DNA of 64,000 nucleotides, from positions 168,424 through 232,423 of the forward strand of contig JAFQCI010000147.1 of NCBI GenBank assembly GCA_017416505.1. Direction: 5' to 3'. Every line of letters starts with the position of its first letter. Position 1 is the stretch's first letter. Positions 8,693 to 17,054 of this stretch are shown here, one piece after another. The translations under genes and the position numbers were made by a program. The notes beneath the pieces were generated by a model. That model was not told where the DNA came from, did not search any database, and saw only the letters and a program-made list of their open reading frames with translations. This DNA comes from Lachnospiraceae bacterium (GTDB lineage Bacteria > Bacillota_A > Clostridia > Lachnospirales > Lachnospiraceae).

Positions 8693-11475
8693 TAATTACT
8701 TCCTTCTGATTCCATCCACTGCATAAATTCATCCATAGTCATAAGAATTTTTCTAGGTTTAGTTCCTTCTTCCGGTCCTACTACACCGGCTTCCGCAAGT
8801 TGGTCCATAATTCTGGCGGCACGATTAAAACCGATTTTATATACTCTTTGCAACATTCCAATGGATGCCTTTTCTTTTTCAATGATGAATTTTGCTGCCT
8901 CTATGAAATATTCATCCCTGTCATCATCCTGAGCCTTTCCGGCAGAAACTGTCGCAGCCTGGGTGATTTTTTCGGAAATATCATCATTATATTTCTTTCC
9001 TTCATTCTGGGTTTTAATGTATTCCACTACATCTCCCACTTCTTTATCCGATACAAAGGCACCCTGCACACGAACCGGTTTTTGATATCCGGATGGGAAA
9101 AATAACATATCTCCCTTACCAAGCAATTTTTCTGCACCATTCATATCAATAATGGTTCTGGAATCTACACCTTGAGACACCGCAAAGGCGATTCTGGAAG
9201 GCACATTGGCTTTAATCAGACCAGTGATAACATTTACGGAAGGTCTTTGCGTTGCAATTACTAAATGAATTCCCGCCGCTCTGGCTAACTGAGTCAATCG
9301 AACAATGGCATCTTCCACTTCTCCTGGTGCCACCATCATTAAATCTGCAAGTTCATCTACAATGATTACGATTTCCGGAAGTTTCTTAAGCTTGCTTTCT
9401 TCTCCCACTTCCTGATTCACTTCTTCTACCTTCTGATTGTAACCTTTCAGATTTCGAACGCCATAATCGGAAAATTTCTGATATCGTTCTGTCATTTCAG
9501 CAACCGCCCAGTTTAAAGCACCGGCAGCTTTTTTCGGGTCAGAAACTACAGGAATTAAAAGATGTGGTATTCCATTGTAAACACTAAGTTCTACTACCTT
9601 AGGGTCAATCATGATAAGTTTTACATCATCCGGATGTGCTTTATATAAGATACTCATAATCAATGTATTAATACAAACCGACTTACCGGAACCTGTCTGA
9701 CCTGCAATCAGTAAATGGGGCATTTTCGCAATATCCGCCACAATGGTTTTTCCGGCAATATCCTTTCCTACTGCAAAAGCAATATTGGATGGATGTTTTC
9801 TAAAATCATCGGTTTCAATCAATTCACGATAAAATACCGTAAGATTTTCCTTATTTGGCACTTCAATACCAATGGCTGATTTTCCAGGAATCGGTGCCTC
9901 CATACGAATGTCTGCCGCTGCAAGGTTTAATTTAATATCATCCGTTAGTGATACGATTTTACTTACCTTGGTTCCCGGTTCTGGCTGCAACTCATAACGG
10001 GTAACCGTAGGTCCGCAACTATAATCTGTCACTGTTACTTTTACACCAAAATTTTCTAATGTCTGTTGCAGCTTTTGGGCTGTCTGGCGAATGTGGTTGA
10101 TATCATTTTTTTGTAATTCCTGAGATTTCGCCAATAGACTAAGAGGTGGAAACTTATAGTTCACACTTTCTGTAAAAGTAACCTTTTCAGCATTCTCTTT
10201 TTCTACATTTTTCGTAGGTCTTGGTGCGGTTGGTATGGCATCTTTTTGAGTTGTAACCGGTTTTTCAATCGTCTTTTTATTTAGAATCTGTTCTTTTTCA
10301 CTTAATTTTTCCTTTGGTTTTAACTTTTTAAGAACTTCTCTTGCTTCTTCTTCCGACTCTGTAAATTCATCCGGTTCTTCCTTAAGTTCCACCATTTTTG
10401 GTTTCTCTACGGTTGATTCTTCCTTCCAGTCAATCCCTTTACTTTCTGGTGTTTCCTCCTTTGTTTCAAGAATTGGTTCTAATTCTTTCGTAGTTTCCTG
10501 TTCGAATTTATCAAAAATAGAAGGGGCTCTGTCCACAGTTTTTGGACTTGGTTCCATTTCACGAACACTTTCCTTTTTAGGGCTTTCTTCCATTTCATAT
10601 TCCATAGTAATTTCTTCAATGGCAGACTTTGATTTTCTTTTCCCTAAAATACCTTTCGTACTCTGTTCTTCCTCCGGCTCTGCTGTTTCATATACCTTCA
10701 TGGAATGGTATAAATCCTTCTTTCCCTTTTTCGCTCTGGCTCTTTCCAACTCATTTCTAGCACTCTCTTCTTCTAAAGAAGTTTGAAGTTTCTTTGCACC
10801 TTCCACTACCTTCCGGCTTCCTGTATGCATTACCTTTACAACAGATTTTTCCATGGTAAGTACTGTAAAAATAATGATGGAGATGATTACTACTAAAAAG
10901 GTACCAGCAACTCCCAGATATTCGGAAAGAAATTTAATAATACCTCCTCCAAAAAATCCGCCTCCCCATTTATGTTGTTTGGAATATTCAAAGGCTGCTT
11001 TTGCTGATTCCGGTTCCATGCTTACAAACATTTGGAAAAATGCACTTACAAAAACAGATAATAAAAAAGCATAACAAACCTTTTTTACCGCTTGAAAATG
11101 AAAAGCATTGGATACCAAAAAAGCAAACACAAAAAAGAATACAAATGGCATCACAAACTGAGTAATTCCAAATACACCAAAGAAAAATCCACTAATGGTA
11201 TTTCCAACCTTGCCACAGATTCCAAAGGAACTTAAAAACAAGAAAAGACAGATTCCTGCAATCACCCAAAGTATGATTTCTCCATAATAAGTCACTTCAT
11301 TTTCTACCGGTTTTGAAGTATTTTGTTTTGCTCTGCTTTGACTCTTAGAAGCAGTTCTTCCTGTTTTCTTTCCACTACTCTTTTGATTTTGCGTTTTTTT
11401 TGCTACCGGTTTCTGAGTCGTTTTTTTATTGCCAGACCCAGACTTACCGGAAGTCTTTTTCTTACTCTGTGTCAT
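8692..11475 (-). CDS. ftsK: DNA translocase FtsK/SpoIIIE
   Basis: This 927-residue protein pumps chromosomal DNA through the division septum, and SpoIIIE-type members also pack the forespore. Residues 1-60 are Lys/Ser-rich and basic, about 62-205 hold four to five membrane spans, 230-445 is a charged low-complexity linker, and the motor follows with Walker A GQTGSGKS at 592-599, Walker [14 protein letters not shown] and the conserved [19 protein letters not shown]. The last 70 residues form a gamma winged helix for DNA-sequence reading. The linker has a run of acidic and Pro-rich segments typical of clostridial members. I cannot separate FtsK from SpoIIIE by sequence alone. Confidence 0.95.
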   Translation of the reverse strand: MTQSKKKTSGKSGSGNKKTTQKPVAKKTQNQKSSGKKTGRTASKSQSRAKQNTSKPVENEVTYYGEIILWVIAGICLFLFLSSFGICGKVGNTISGFFFGVFGITQFVMPFVFFFVFAFLVSNAFHFQAVKKVCYAFLLSVFVSAFFQMFVSMEPESAKAAFEYSKQHKWGGGFFGGGIIKFLSEYLGVAGTFLVVIISIIIFTVLTMEKSVVKVMHTGSRKVVEGAKKLQTSLEEESARNELERARAKKGKKDLYHSMKVYETAEPEEEQSTKGILGKRKSKSAIEEITMEYEMEESPKKESVREMEPSPKTVDRAPSIFDKFEQETTKELEPILETKEETPESKGIDWKEESTVEKPKMVELKEEPDEFTESEEEAREVLKKLKPKEKLSEKEQILNKKTIEKPVTTQKDAIPTAPRPTKNVEKENAEKVTFTESVNYKFPPLSLLAKSQELQKNDINHIRQTAQKLQQTLENFGVKVTVTDYSCGPTVTRYELQPEPGTKVSKIVSLTDDIKLNLAAADIRMEAPIPGKSAIGIEVPNKENLTVFYRELIETDDFRKHPSNIAFAVGKDIAGKTIVADIAKMPHLLIAGQTGSGKSVCINTLIMSILYKAHPDDVKLIMIDPKVVELSVYNGIPHLLIPVVSDPKKAAGALNWAVAEMTERYQKFSDYGVRNLKGYNQKVEEVNQEVGEESKLKKLPEIVIIVDELADLMMVAPGEVEDAIVRLTQLARAAGIHLVIATQRPSVNVITGLIKANVPSRIAFAVSQGVDSRTIIDMNGAEKLLGKGDMLFFPSGYQKPVRVQGAFVSDKEVGDVVEYIKTQNEGKKYNDDISEKITQAATVSAGKAQDDDRDEYFIEAAKFIIEKEKASIGMLQRVYKIGFNRAARIMDQLAEAGVVGPEEGTKPRKILMTMDEFMQWMESEGSN

Positions 11476-11490
11476 TTTTATAACTCCTAA

Positions 11491-12363
11491 CTAAACAAAT
11501 ACGAAATGGCAGACAATGGATAATACTCCCGCCACTGCACTATATAATGCAAAATATTTATATTTTTTATCTTTTAGATAAACGGATACCATCTTATAAG
11601 CAAAAAAGCTTAAAACAGCAGAACCTAAAAATCCTATCACTGCTTCTGGAAGAGAAACGCTGAAGGAACTATAATCTTTCACGATACACTTATATAAAGT
11701 TGCTACAAACCAGCTTGGAAGATATAATAAAAAAGAATATTTAATGGAAGTATTCTTTTCAAGTCCCACCATTTTCGCTCCTACCAGACACATTCCAAGT
11801 CTTGAGCAGCCTGGAAAAATGGAGCATGCCTGAAACAGACCTATTATCAATGCATCCTTATATGTCATAGTTTTTAAACTTTTTTTGCCCTTCTTTTTTA
11901 AGTCAGAAGAAAACAAAAATAAAGCTGTAATCAACATTCCTATCCCACTATATAACAGATTCTGATCCCATGTATCTACCTTTCCCCTGAAAATAAGTCC
12001 AACAATACAAAACGGAATTAAACTAATAAAAAGAGAAATTGCCAGTTTTTGAAATCGATTACTTTCCACCCTGTCGTATGTAATGCTCTTTTTCAATACC
12101 TTTTGGGAGAAAAACATAACAAGACTTCGCATTTTCATCCATAAAAATTTTCCGCCCTCAATGATAATTCCTAATACATCCTTATGATATACCAGACATA
12201 TCACTACAACAGCACCAAAGTGCAAAAATAAGTCGAACAATACGCCCGGTTCCTTATAATTCAATAATTCCCGCAATAATATATAATGCCCTCTGCTGCT
12301 TACTGGCATAAATTCCGTAACAGCCTGTACTAGAGCCATAATAAGAATTTTAAATATTTCCAT
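11491..12363 (-). CDS. uppP: Undecaprenyl-diphosphate phosphatase (BacA/UppP family)
   Basis: This 290-residue membrane protein belongs to the UppP family, which dephosphorylates undecaprenyl pyrophosphate to recycle the lipid carrier of cell-wall synthesis. The first motif reads QAVTEFMPVSSRGH near residue 14 and the second reads FPGCSRLGM near 187. Both deviate: the usual first Glu of the E-x3-E motif is Gln, and the usual PGxSRSG has Leu for the second Ser. About eight hydrophobic spans are visible. It follows ftsK upstream on the same strand. Activity should not be assumed given the motif changes. Confidence 0.85.
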   Translation of the reverse strand: MEIFKILIMALVQAVTEFMPVSSRGHYILLRELLNYKEPGVLFDLFLHFGAVVVICLVYHKDVLGIIIEGGKFLWMKMRSLVMFFSQKVLKKSITYDRVESNRFQKLAISLFISLIPFCIVGLIFRGKVDTWDQNLLYSGIGMLITALFLFSSDLKKKGKKSLKTMTYKDALIIGLFQACSIFPGCSRLGMCLVGAKMVGLEKNTSIKYSFLLYLPSWFVATLYKCIVKDYSSFSVSLPEAVIGFLGSAVLSFFAYKMVSVYLKDKKYKYFALYSAVAGVLSIVCHFVFV

Positions 12364-12432
12364 CTGCCTTACCTCATATGTATGTATTTTGTGATGCTAT
12401 AATAAATGTTATTGAATCAATCATAGAATTCG

Positions 12433-12456
12433 TAACTGTTCATATGTGAACAGTTA
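12433..12456. repeat. Dispersed palindrome TAACTGTTCA-4-TGAACAGTTA
   Basis: The 10-bp arms with a TATG centre lie in the divergent gap between uppP and the RlmH-like gene. It belongs to the same family as the dyads at 8668 and 31803. Confidence 0.7.
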
Positions 12457-12566
12457 TTAGAATTTTCCTTTTGACAATCAAAAGTATTTTACTATTTTTC
12501 CTTTCCGAATTCAAGGTATTTTCTCCTTTTCCCATGTTTTTTCTTATTCTCTTTTGTTATTTTATA

Positions 12567-12575
12567 TGATACAAT
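12567..12575 (+). promoter_or_regulatory. Extended -10 element for the RlmH-like gene
   Basis: TGATACAAT is a TGn-extended -10 sequence about 95 nt upstream of the gene. No good -35 is visible. The rest of the 12364-12650 gap is AT-rich and shows only the palindrome above. Confidence 0.5.
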
Positions 12576-12650
12576 GACGATAAGAAACAAAAATAAACAT
12601 AACGATTTTTTCGATTTCTAGATAGAATTATGAAAGGAAATTTTGCAAAT

Positions 12651-12674
12651 ATGCTTTGCAAAGAAATAAAATGA
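12651..12674 (+). other. Possible 7-codon leader ORF coupled to the RlmH-like gene
   Basis: ATG at 12651 opens a reading frame for MLCKEIK whose TGA (12672-12674) overlaps the ATG of the next gene (12671) in an ATGA junction. An AGGA lies 12 nt upstream. The next gene has no site of its own, so it may depend on termination of this peptide. Confidence 0.3.
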
Positions 12675-13072
12675 ACATTTCTCTTATTATTTTAAATAAA
12701 AAACCTGAAAAATACTACATTCAAGCCATAGAAGAATATATGAAAAGACTTTCCAGATATGCGAATGCAGGATATACCTTTATCAAAAAAGAAGCGGATT
12801 TTGAAAAATGCTTAAAAAAACCATCTTACGTTTTTGCTGTAAAAACCGGCACTTCCACTACTTCTTCTACAGATTTCGCCAGTACCATTCAGAAACTTTC
12901 CCTACATGGTACCAGCGATATTTCTTTTTTAATTGGGTTGGAACCGGAAAAATACGATGATACACTTTTTCTATCCTGTCAAGAACTTTCCCCCTCCCTT
13001 ACCGGAGTGGCACTTTCTGAACAGATTTACCGGGCTTACCGCATATTAAATAATGAACCGTACCATAAATAA
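12671..13072 (+). CDS. Divergent RlmH-like SPOUT methyltransferase homologue
   Basis: This 133-residue protein aligns with RlmH, which methylates pseudouridine 1915 of 23S rRNA, at both ends. The N-terminal EEYMKRLSRYA and the C-terminal ALSEQIYRAYRILNNEPYHK are classic RlmH. The middle is different: the glycine-rich S-adenosylmethionine loop, normally IGGSLG or IGGPEG, is replaced by IGLEPEKYDD. It is also about 25 residues short. The start at 12671 is preferred over a TTG at 12656 because it fits the family N-terminus. A second RlmH gene with the complementary defect lies at 16394-16840. The function is therefore uncertain: a partner subunit, a new specificity, or a decaying copy. Confidence 0.75.
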   Translation: MNISLIILNKKPEKYYIQAIEEYMKRLSRYANAGYTFIKKEADFEKCLKKPSYVFAVKTGTSTTSSTDFASTIQKLSLHGTSDISFLIGLEPEKYDDTLFLSCQELSPSLTGVALSEQIYRAYRILNNEPYHK

Positions 13073-13147
13073 GAATTTTTGTGCCATGCTGTTACATAAT
13101 AACAACAATTTTCAATATCTTGATACACTTTATTTCCACAAAACATA

Positions 13148-13176
13148 TTGCAGTTAAAATATGAATAATATATAAT
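13148..13176 (+). promoter_or_regulatory. Sigma-A promoter for the DUF4160 gene pair
   Basis: TTGCAG (13148-13153), a 17-nt spacer and TATAAT (13171-13176) lie 38 nt upstream of the first ATG. Confidence 0.7.
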
Positions 13177-13213
13177 AAATATAGATATACAAAGAAAATA
13201 AGGAGTGATATTT

Positions 13214-13486
13214 ATGATGTATCCATTTATGACACTTGAAGATAATACTGAAATAGTACATTCTGATTTTTTAGATGATGGTCGTGTTAAAGTATATATA
13301 GAAAAACCAGATGAAAAAGATTGTTTTCATCATATGACATGTTATCTTCCAAAATATGAATTAGAAGACATATTTGGATTTAATGCTGAAGAAATAGATT
13401 ATTATCTTGAAATCATTCATTCAACAGCACATCTTATTATGGAATTTTCTAAGGGAAGGGGATTTGAAAATGCCTCAGGTTTTTAA
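13214..13486 (+). CDS. Small acidic protein paired with a DUF4160 protein
   Basis: This 90-residue protein begins MMYPFMTLEDNTEIVHSDF and is strongly acidic, with no membrane span. I recognise it only as the upstream partner commonly found next to DUF4160 proteins; I do not assign a domain. An AGGAG lies 9 nt before the ATG at 13214, better placed than the GTG at 13205. Its last 17 nt overlap the next gene, so the two are cotranslated. By position it would be the antitoxin-like member if the pair is a toxin-antitoxin module. Confidence 0.7.
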   Translation: MMYPFMTLEDNTEIVHSDFLDDGRVKVYIEKPDEKDCFHHMTCYLPKYELEDIFGFNAEEIDYYLEIIHSTAHLIMEFSKGRGFENASGF

Positions 13487-13748
13487 AATAGGTTCGTATT
13501 GGGTATACTTTTGGGCAAATGAAGGAGATCCGAAAGAACCTGTTCATGTACATGTATCGCAAGGAAATTCTCAAGCAAACGCAACAAAAATATGGATAAC
13601 AAAAGCCGGAAAATGCCTATTATCCAATAATAATTCAAATATCCCAAATATTGCACTTCGAAATATTATGCGAATCATAGAAGCTCGTAGCACCGAAATT
13701 ATCAATAAATGGTATTCCTTTTTCGGAGAAATCGAATATTATTGTTAA
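13470..13748 (+). CDS. DUF4160 domain protein
   Basis: This 92-residue protein matches the DUF4160 pattern: a start MPQVFKIGSYWVYFWANEGDP, then the conserved HVHV (about 28-31) and a hydrophobic helix followed by a WYSFFGEIEYY tail. DUF4160 proteins are often encoded next to DUF2442 or other small proteins in candidate toxin-antitoxin loci, but the biochemical role is not established. The ATG at 13470 follows a GGGAAGGGGA purine run and overlaps the upstream gene by 17 nt; an earlier in-frame ATG at 13407 lies well inside that gene. A terminator follows directly. Confidence 0.8.
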   Translation: MPQVFKIGSYWVYFWANEGDPKEPVHVHVSQGNSQANATKIWITKAGKCLLSNNNSNIPNIALRNIMRIIEARSTEIINKWYSFFGEIEYYC

Positions 13749-13754
13749 ACTTAT

Positions 13755-13794
13755 AAAAGAAGTGGGGTTATCCTTAAACTCCACTTCTTTTTCA
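13755..13794. terminator. Bidirectional terminator after the DUF4160 gene
   Basis: An AAAAGAAGTGG...CCACTTCTTTTT hairpin closes the plus-strand pair and also sits just past the stop of the convergent gene at 13795. Confidence 0.8.
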
Positions 13795-14874
13795 TTACTT
13801 ATTACTCTTTCTATTTTTCATAAATATCACAAGACCAGAAACAACTGCTAGTATGAAAATAATGCAAACTACCACTATCATTACATTTCCTTGATTTTCT
13901 GTTTCTTTTTTCTTACTTTCTTCATCCAATTCTTCTTGAATTTCTTTCTTAATTTCTTCTATTTCTTCCATTTCTTCTTTTTCATTTTCTGTTAATTTTA
14001 CAGCTTCGGATTCAGTAGGTGTTCCTGCGTTTGAGTCATCATAATCGTTAAAAAAGTTATAGATAGAACCTGTATGTTGCCAGTAAGCATATTGCCATTC
14101 CCACACATCAACAATCGCATCGTAAACAACATCTCCGTTTTCCCTCTGTTCTAATCGCTGTTTTTCTCCAGTCAATTCTTCTATAAATTCATTTGTATTT
14201 GCATATTCATAATTAATCATTTTGCTAAACGGTTTAATATATGTAATATAGTAAACAAATCGTTCTATTTCTTTCATATTATTCCATTGTTCTTCTGTAT
14301 TCATTGAATCAGCTTCTAAATAATATTCTTTAAACATAGGACCACTATATAATGCCAAAAATGAGTCAAAATTTGAATCGTTTTCTATGAAGGCAACTTT
14401 TTCTTCAAAATTTTTAATAACACTTTCTGCCGTTGGAAGCCCTGTTGAAGGATCTATCTCCATTTCCTCATCTTGGAAAATTTCTATTTCTGTATTCTCC
14501 TCAATAGTTTTAGTGTCAGCAGGAATAACATTAAATATTAATTCAACTTCTTCGCCTTCGATATCATATTTCTCTGCAAGGTCTGTACCATATGTATCAG
14601 TACTTTGAAAATCAGCACTCGCCAAAAAAGTATTATCACTAAGAACAGTCAAATTTTTTGTATATCCGTTTTCTGTTGTTAATGTTACTGTCGCTCTTAC
14701 CTGCGTTTCCTCGTATTCCAAAGTAACCTTAATTTCTTCATTAAAACCATCAGGTACATTTGCCTTTACTACGACATTCGTTTTTTGTTCCACTTCAAAA
14801 GTTGTTGTTTGACCAGCTATCACTGGTTTCGATATCACCGTAACAACACACATAGCAACTAAAAACATTGACAA
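13795..14874 (-). CDS. Secreted protein with C-terminal membrane anchor, function unknown
   Basis: This protein of about 359 residues has an N-terminal hydrophobic signal (MFLVAMCVVTVISKPVIAG), an ectodomain with an N-terminal beta-rich part (about 20-130), an alpha-rich middle containing FDSFLALYSGPMFKEYY, a Glu/Lys-rich coiled segment (about 295-325), one membrane span and a short basic tail. The architecture is of a wall- or membrane-anchored surface protein. I do not recognise the family. The start is unclear: a TTG at 14874 has no close site, while a good GGGAG is followed 3 nt later by an in-frame ATT (14889) that would supply the missing Lys-rich n-region. The XRE gene at 15104 is divergent. 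Confidence 0.7.
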   Translation of the reverse strand: MSMFLVAMCVVTVISKPVIAGQTTTFEVEQKTNVVVKANVPDGFNEEIKVTLEYEETQVRATVTLTTENGYTKNLTVLSDNTFLASADFQSTDTYGTDLAEKYDIEGEEVELIFNVIPADTKTIEENTEIEIFQDEEMEIDPSTGLPTAESVIKNFEEKVAFIENDSNFDSFLALYSGPMFKEYYLEADSMNTEEQWNNMKEIERFVYYITYIKPFSKMINYEYANTNEFIEELTGEKQRLEQRENGDVVYDAIVDVWEWQYAYWQHTGSIYNFFNDYDDSNAGTPTESEAVKLTENEKEEMEEIEEIKKEIQEELDEESKKKETENQGNVMIVVVCIIFILAVVSGLVIFMKNRKSNK

Positions 14875-15103
14875 TAATTTCTTTAAAATCTTCTCCCTTT
14901 TTTAGATTTTCTTCTAGTTTCCTTTCCAAATCAACCGACTACGTAATCCTTTATCTTTACGTCTGTAATTCAGAAAAATATCTTCACAGACACAATATTT
15001 ACATGAGTATATATGCGCACATGTAATATTACTATATTTTTCTACACATTTCAAGTTACTCTTCAATCGAATAATATATAAATAGATTGGAGGCATTTAT
15101 CAT

Positions 15104-15334
15104 ATGAAAGATATTGAATTCGGAAGCATACGTTTAAAACTTAGCGAATTAATGGAGAAACAAAATATAAGTATAAACAAACTGGCTTTTCGTTCTGTAA
15201 TGCAACGAACACAATTAAAAGCCTATAAGAATAATAACATCCAACGAGTTGACCTTGCTGTGCTTGCTCGCTTGTGCTATGCACTTGATTGTGACATAAG
15301 TGACCTCATCGAATACATCCCCCCAAAAGAATAA
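15104..15334 (+). CDS. Small XRE/Cro-type transcriptional regulator
   Basis: This 76-residue protein is a single helix-turn-helix of the Cro/C1 (HTH_26, YozG-like) type. The pattern NISINKLAFRSVMQRTQLKAYKN covers the recognition region and CYALDCDISDLIEY the closing helix. Such one-domain regulators act as dimeric DNA binders. It stands alone between the divergent surface-protein gene and hicAB. Its target cannot be deduced, but the divergent gene at 13795 shares its upstream region and is an obvious candidate. Confidence 0.85.
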   Translation: MKDIEFGSIRLKLSELMEKQNISINKLAFRSVMQRTQLKAYKNNNIQRVDLAVLARLCYALDCDISDLIEYIPPKE

Positions 15335-15347
15335 ATACCAATAAAAA

Positions 15348-15386
15348 AATAAGTGAGAGTTTATTATTAGATTCTCACTTATTTTG
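15348..15386 (+). terminator. Terminator of the small XRE gene
   Basis: AATAAGTGAGA and TCTCACTTATT form an 11-bp stem followed by TTTT. Confidence 0.8.
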
Positions 15387-15451
15387 TTGATAATGAAATA
15401 TACCAAATTTTATAAGTTTCATACACTAAATTATAGCATTCCCTCTTTTGA

Positions 15452-15493
15452 TACGTATTGACTTTATACGTATTATATATTAAAATGTACGTG
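15452..15493 (+). promoter_or_regulatory. hicAB promoter with TACGTA operator repeats
   Basis: TTGACT (15458-15463), a 17-nt spacer and TAAAAT (15481-15486) form the promoter. TACGTA occurs at 15452-15457, abutting the -35, and at 15467-15472 in the spacer, and TACGTG at 15488-15493 at the start site. The layout suits autorepression by HicB or the HicAB complex. Confidence 0.7.
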
Positions 15494-15509
15494 CAAGGAG
15501 GAAATACAA

Positions 15510-15698
15510 ATGCCAATAAAACCAATCGAGATGGAAAAGGAAATCCTTGCTGATGGGTGGATGTTAAAAAGTCAGACCGGCAGTCACAGACATTACATAC
15601 ACCCAACAAAACCTGGTAAGGTCACAATACCGTTTCATACAAAAGACCTGCCAAAAGGCACTGAAAATTCCATCCGGAAACAGGCGGGGCTTAAATAA
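15510..15698 (+). CDS. hicA: HicA family mRNA interferase toxin
   Basis: This 62-residue protein has the HicA double-stranded-RNA-binding-like fold signature: a KEILADGW helix, then the catalytic-His segment GSHRHYIHP (about 26-34) and VTIPFH with the PKGTENSIRKQAG helix. HicA cleaves mRNA and is blocked by HicB. An AAGGAGG lies upstream of the ATG. It precedes hicB by 38 nt under one promoter. Confidence 0.93.
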   Translation: MPIKPIEMEKEILADGWMLKSQTGSHRHYIHPTKPGKVTIPFHTKDLPKGTENSIRKQAGLK

Positions 15699-15736
15699 GC
15701 CCAACCTGTATTCTCTTTAACAGGAGGTAGATTTTT

Positions 15737-16165
15737 ATGTTATCGGTATACCCAGCTTGCTTTTATAAAGAAGAAAATGGATATTCTGTTATTTTTCCTG
15801 ATTTAAACTATCTTGCTACTTGTGGAACTACATTAGAAGAAGCAATGAATATGGCTGTTGATTGTTTAGCCGGATTTCTTTATTCCAGTCAAAAAGATAA
15901 TGATGTTATTCCATCCCCATCAGCACTGAAAGACATCAACTTGACAACAGTTGCAAAAGAATTAGACTTCGATTCTTTTAATGAAGACTCATTTGTTAAT
16001 ATGGTTACCGTTGATGTTGCTGCATATGCCAAAGAACATTTTGAGAAGTCTGTAAAAAAGACTCTTACTATTCCGGCATGGCTTAACAAAGCTGCTTTAG
16101 AGCAAAATATAAACTTTTCTCAAGTTTTACAAGAAGCACTCATTTCAAAAATACAGGCAAAATAA
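15737..16165 (+). CDS. hicB: HicB family antitoxin
   Basis: This 142-residue protein has an N-terminal degraded RNase H-like HicB domain (YPACFYKEENGYSVIFPDL, then CGTTLEEAMNMAVDCL) and a C-terminal ribbon-helix-helix-like segment, TLTIPAWLNKAALEQNINFSQVLQEAL, expected to bind DNA. It neutralises HicA and represses the operon. CAGGAGG precedes the ATG. Length and order fit the hicA-first class. Confidence 0.93.
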   Translation: MLSVYPACFYKEENGYSVIFPDLNYLATCGTTLEEAMNMAVDCLAGFLYSSQKDNDVIPSPSALKDINLTTVAKELDFDSFNEDSFVNMVTVDVAAYAKEHFEKSVKKTLTIPAWLNKAALEQNINFSQVLQEALISKIQAK

Positions 16166-16244
16166 TTTACCCCAAAGATTATCATCTATTTTTCTTAAGT
16201 CAAAAAAATAATATATCCACTTCTTAAACACATATTTATTATTC

Positions 16245-16288
16245 AAAAAGAAGGTGGCACGCCAAACCAGCTCTCCACCTTCTTTTTT
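16245..16288. terminator. Terminator after hicAB
   Basis: AAAAAGAAGGTGG and CCACCTTCTTTTTT form a strong stem with runs on both sides, so it may also end the convergent rlmH transcript. Confidence 0.85.
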
Positions 16289-16393
16289 AATTCTACATTT
16301 GTTTTTCCTTCTTTTTGCTATAAGGCCTATCACCATGATTACTGAACCACGTGAAAATAATGCCTTATGCTTAAATGCATTTATTCATGATGT

Positions 16394-16840
16394 TTACAAT
16401 CCACAAATCACTTCCGTCAACATTACCCTCATCAGCTGATGTGGAAAAGTCATTTTTGAAAAACTAAGTTTAAGTTGCGCTTTTTTTATAAGTTTATCCC
16501 AAAGTCCTAAAGAACCACCAATTAAAAATACCATTCTTCCAGAGTTTTGTTCCTGCATTCGAATCAGACTCTTTTTTAATTCTTCCTTTGTAATCTGTTT
16601 CCCTTCAATACAAAGAGCTATGATATTATCATCCGGTCTTAAGAACTTTTCTATTTTTTCTCCTTCTATTTGAATAATTTTTTCTTCTTCTTTCCGACTT
16701 GCTCCATCTGGAGTCTTTTCATCCCCTACCTCATACACTTGAAAATGATGTTTTTGATTTATTTCATCGCCCATTTTTTTCATGGCATTTCTATAAAATT
16801 CTTCTTTTATTTTTCCTACACAGATAATTGCAATATCCAT
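16394..16840 (-). pseudogene. rlmH: RlmH with truncated and altered C-terminus
   Basis: The first 140 residues are canonical RlmH, the 23S rRNA pseudouridine-1915 N3-methyltransferase: DIAIICVGKIKEEFY, GDEKTPDGAS, the SAM loop FLIGGSLGLWD and LSFSKMTFPHQLMRVMLTE. It then reads VICGL and stops, where the family has about 16 more residues ending in PYHK. Downstream DNA still resembles that tail in another frame (ATCATGAATAA near 16385), so small indels and substitutions probably broke it. The tail is part of the RlmH active site. The start at 16840 follows a GGAG by 6 nt. It is either a pseudogene or half of a split pair with 12671-13072. Confidence 0.8.
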
Positions 16841-16859
16841 TTGCATCTCCCTCTTTCGT

Positions 16860-17054
16860 TTAGTTCCTGTTTCCTTGACTTTTCCAAAACAATTTTTTCG
16901 CTATTACTTTTTTGGAAAAAGTCATGGATATGCATTGTGTAAAACAAATTATGAGAATCAGTCCAAAATGAATTCTTGGATGCATTATGGCAATAACTAA
17001 AAAGAGAGCCAATAATACATACCAAATTCCAATATTAATTTTCTTTGTATTCAT
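16860..17054 (-). CDS. Small membrane protein, unknown
   Basis: This 64-residue protein has two hydrophobic segments (about 8-24 and 29-45) separated by HPRIHF and a basic tail. Its ATG follows the stop codon of the gene upstream without any gap, so it is cotranslated with 17055-17390. I do not recognise a family. Confidence 0.55.
   Translation of the reverse strand: MNTKKINIGIWYVLLALFLVIAIMHPRIHFGLILIICFTQCISMTFSKKVIAKKLFWKSQGNRN

Noticed and set aside
14914..15096. Sixty-codon minus-strand frame upstream of the XRE gene
   Set aside because: It has no clear ribosome site, an unusual composition rich in Cys and Tyr, and overlaps the expected promoter region of the divergent gene.
16254..16439. 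Plus-strand frame over the terminator and the end of rlmH
   Set aside because: It begins inside the hicAB terminator and runs antisense to the decayed rlmH tail; nothing supports translation.
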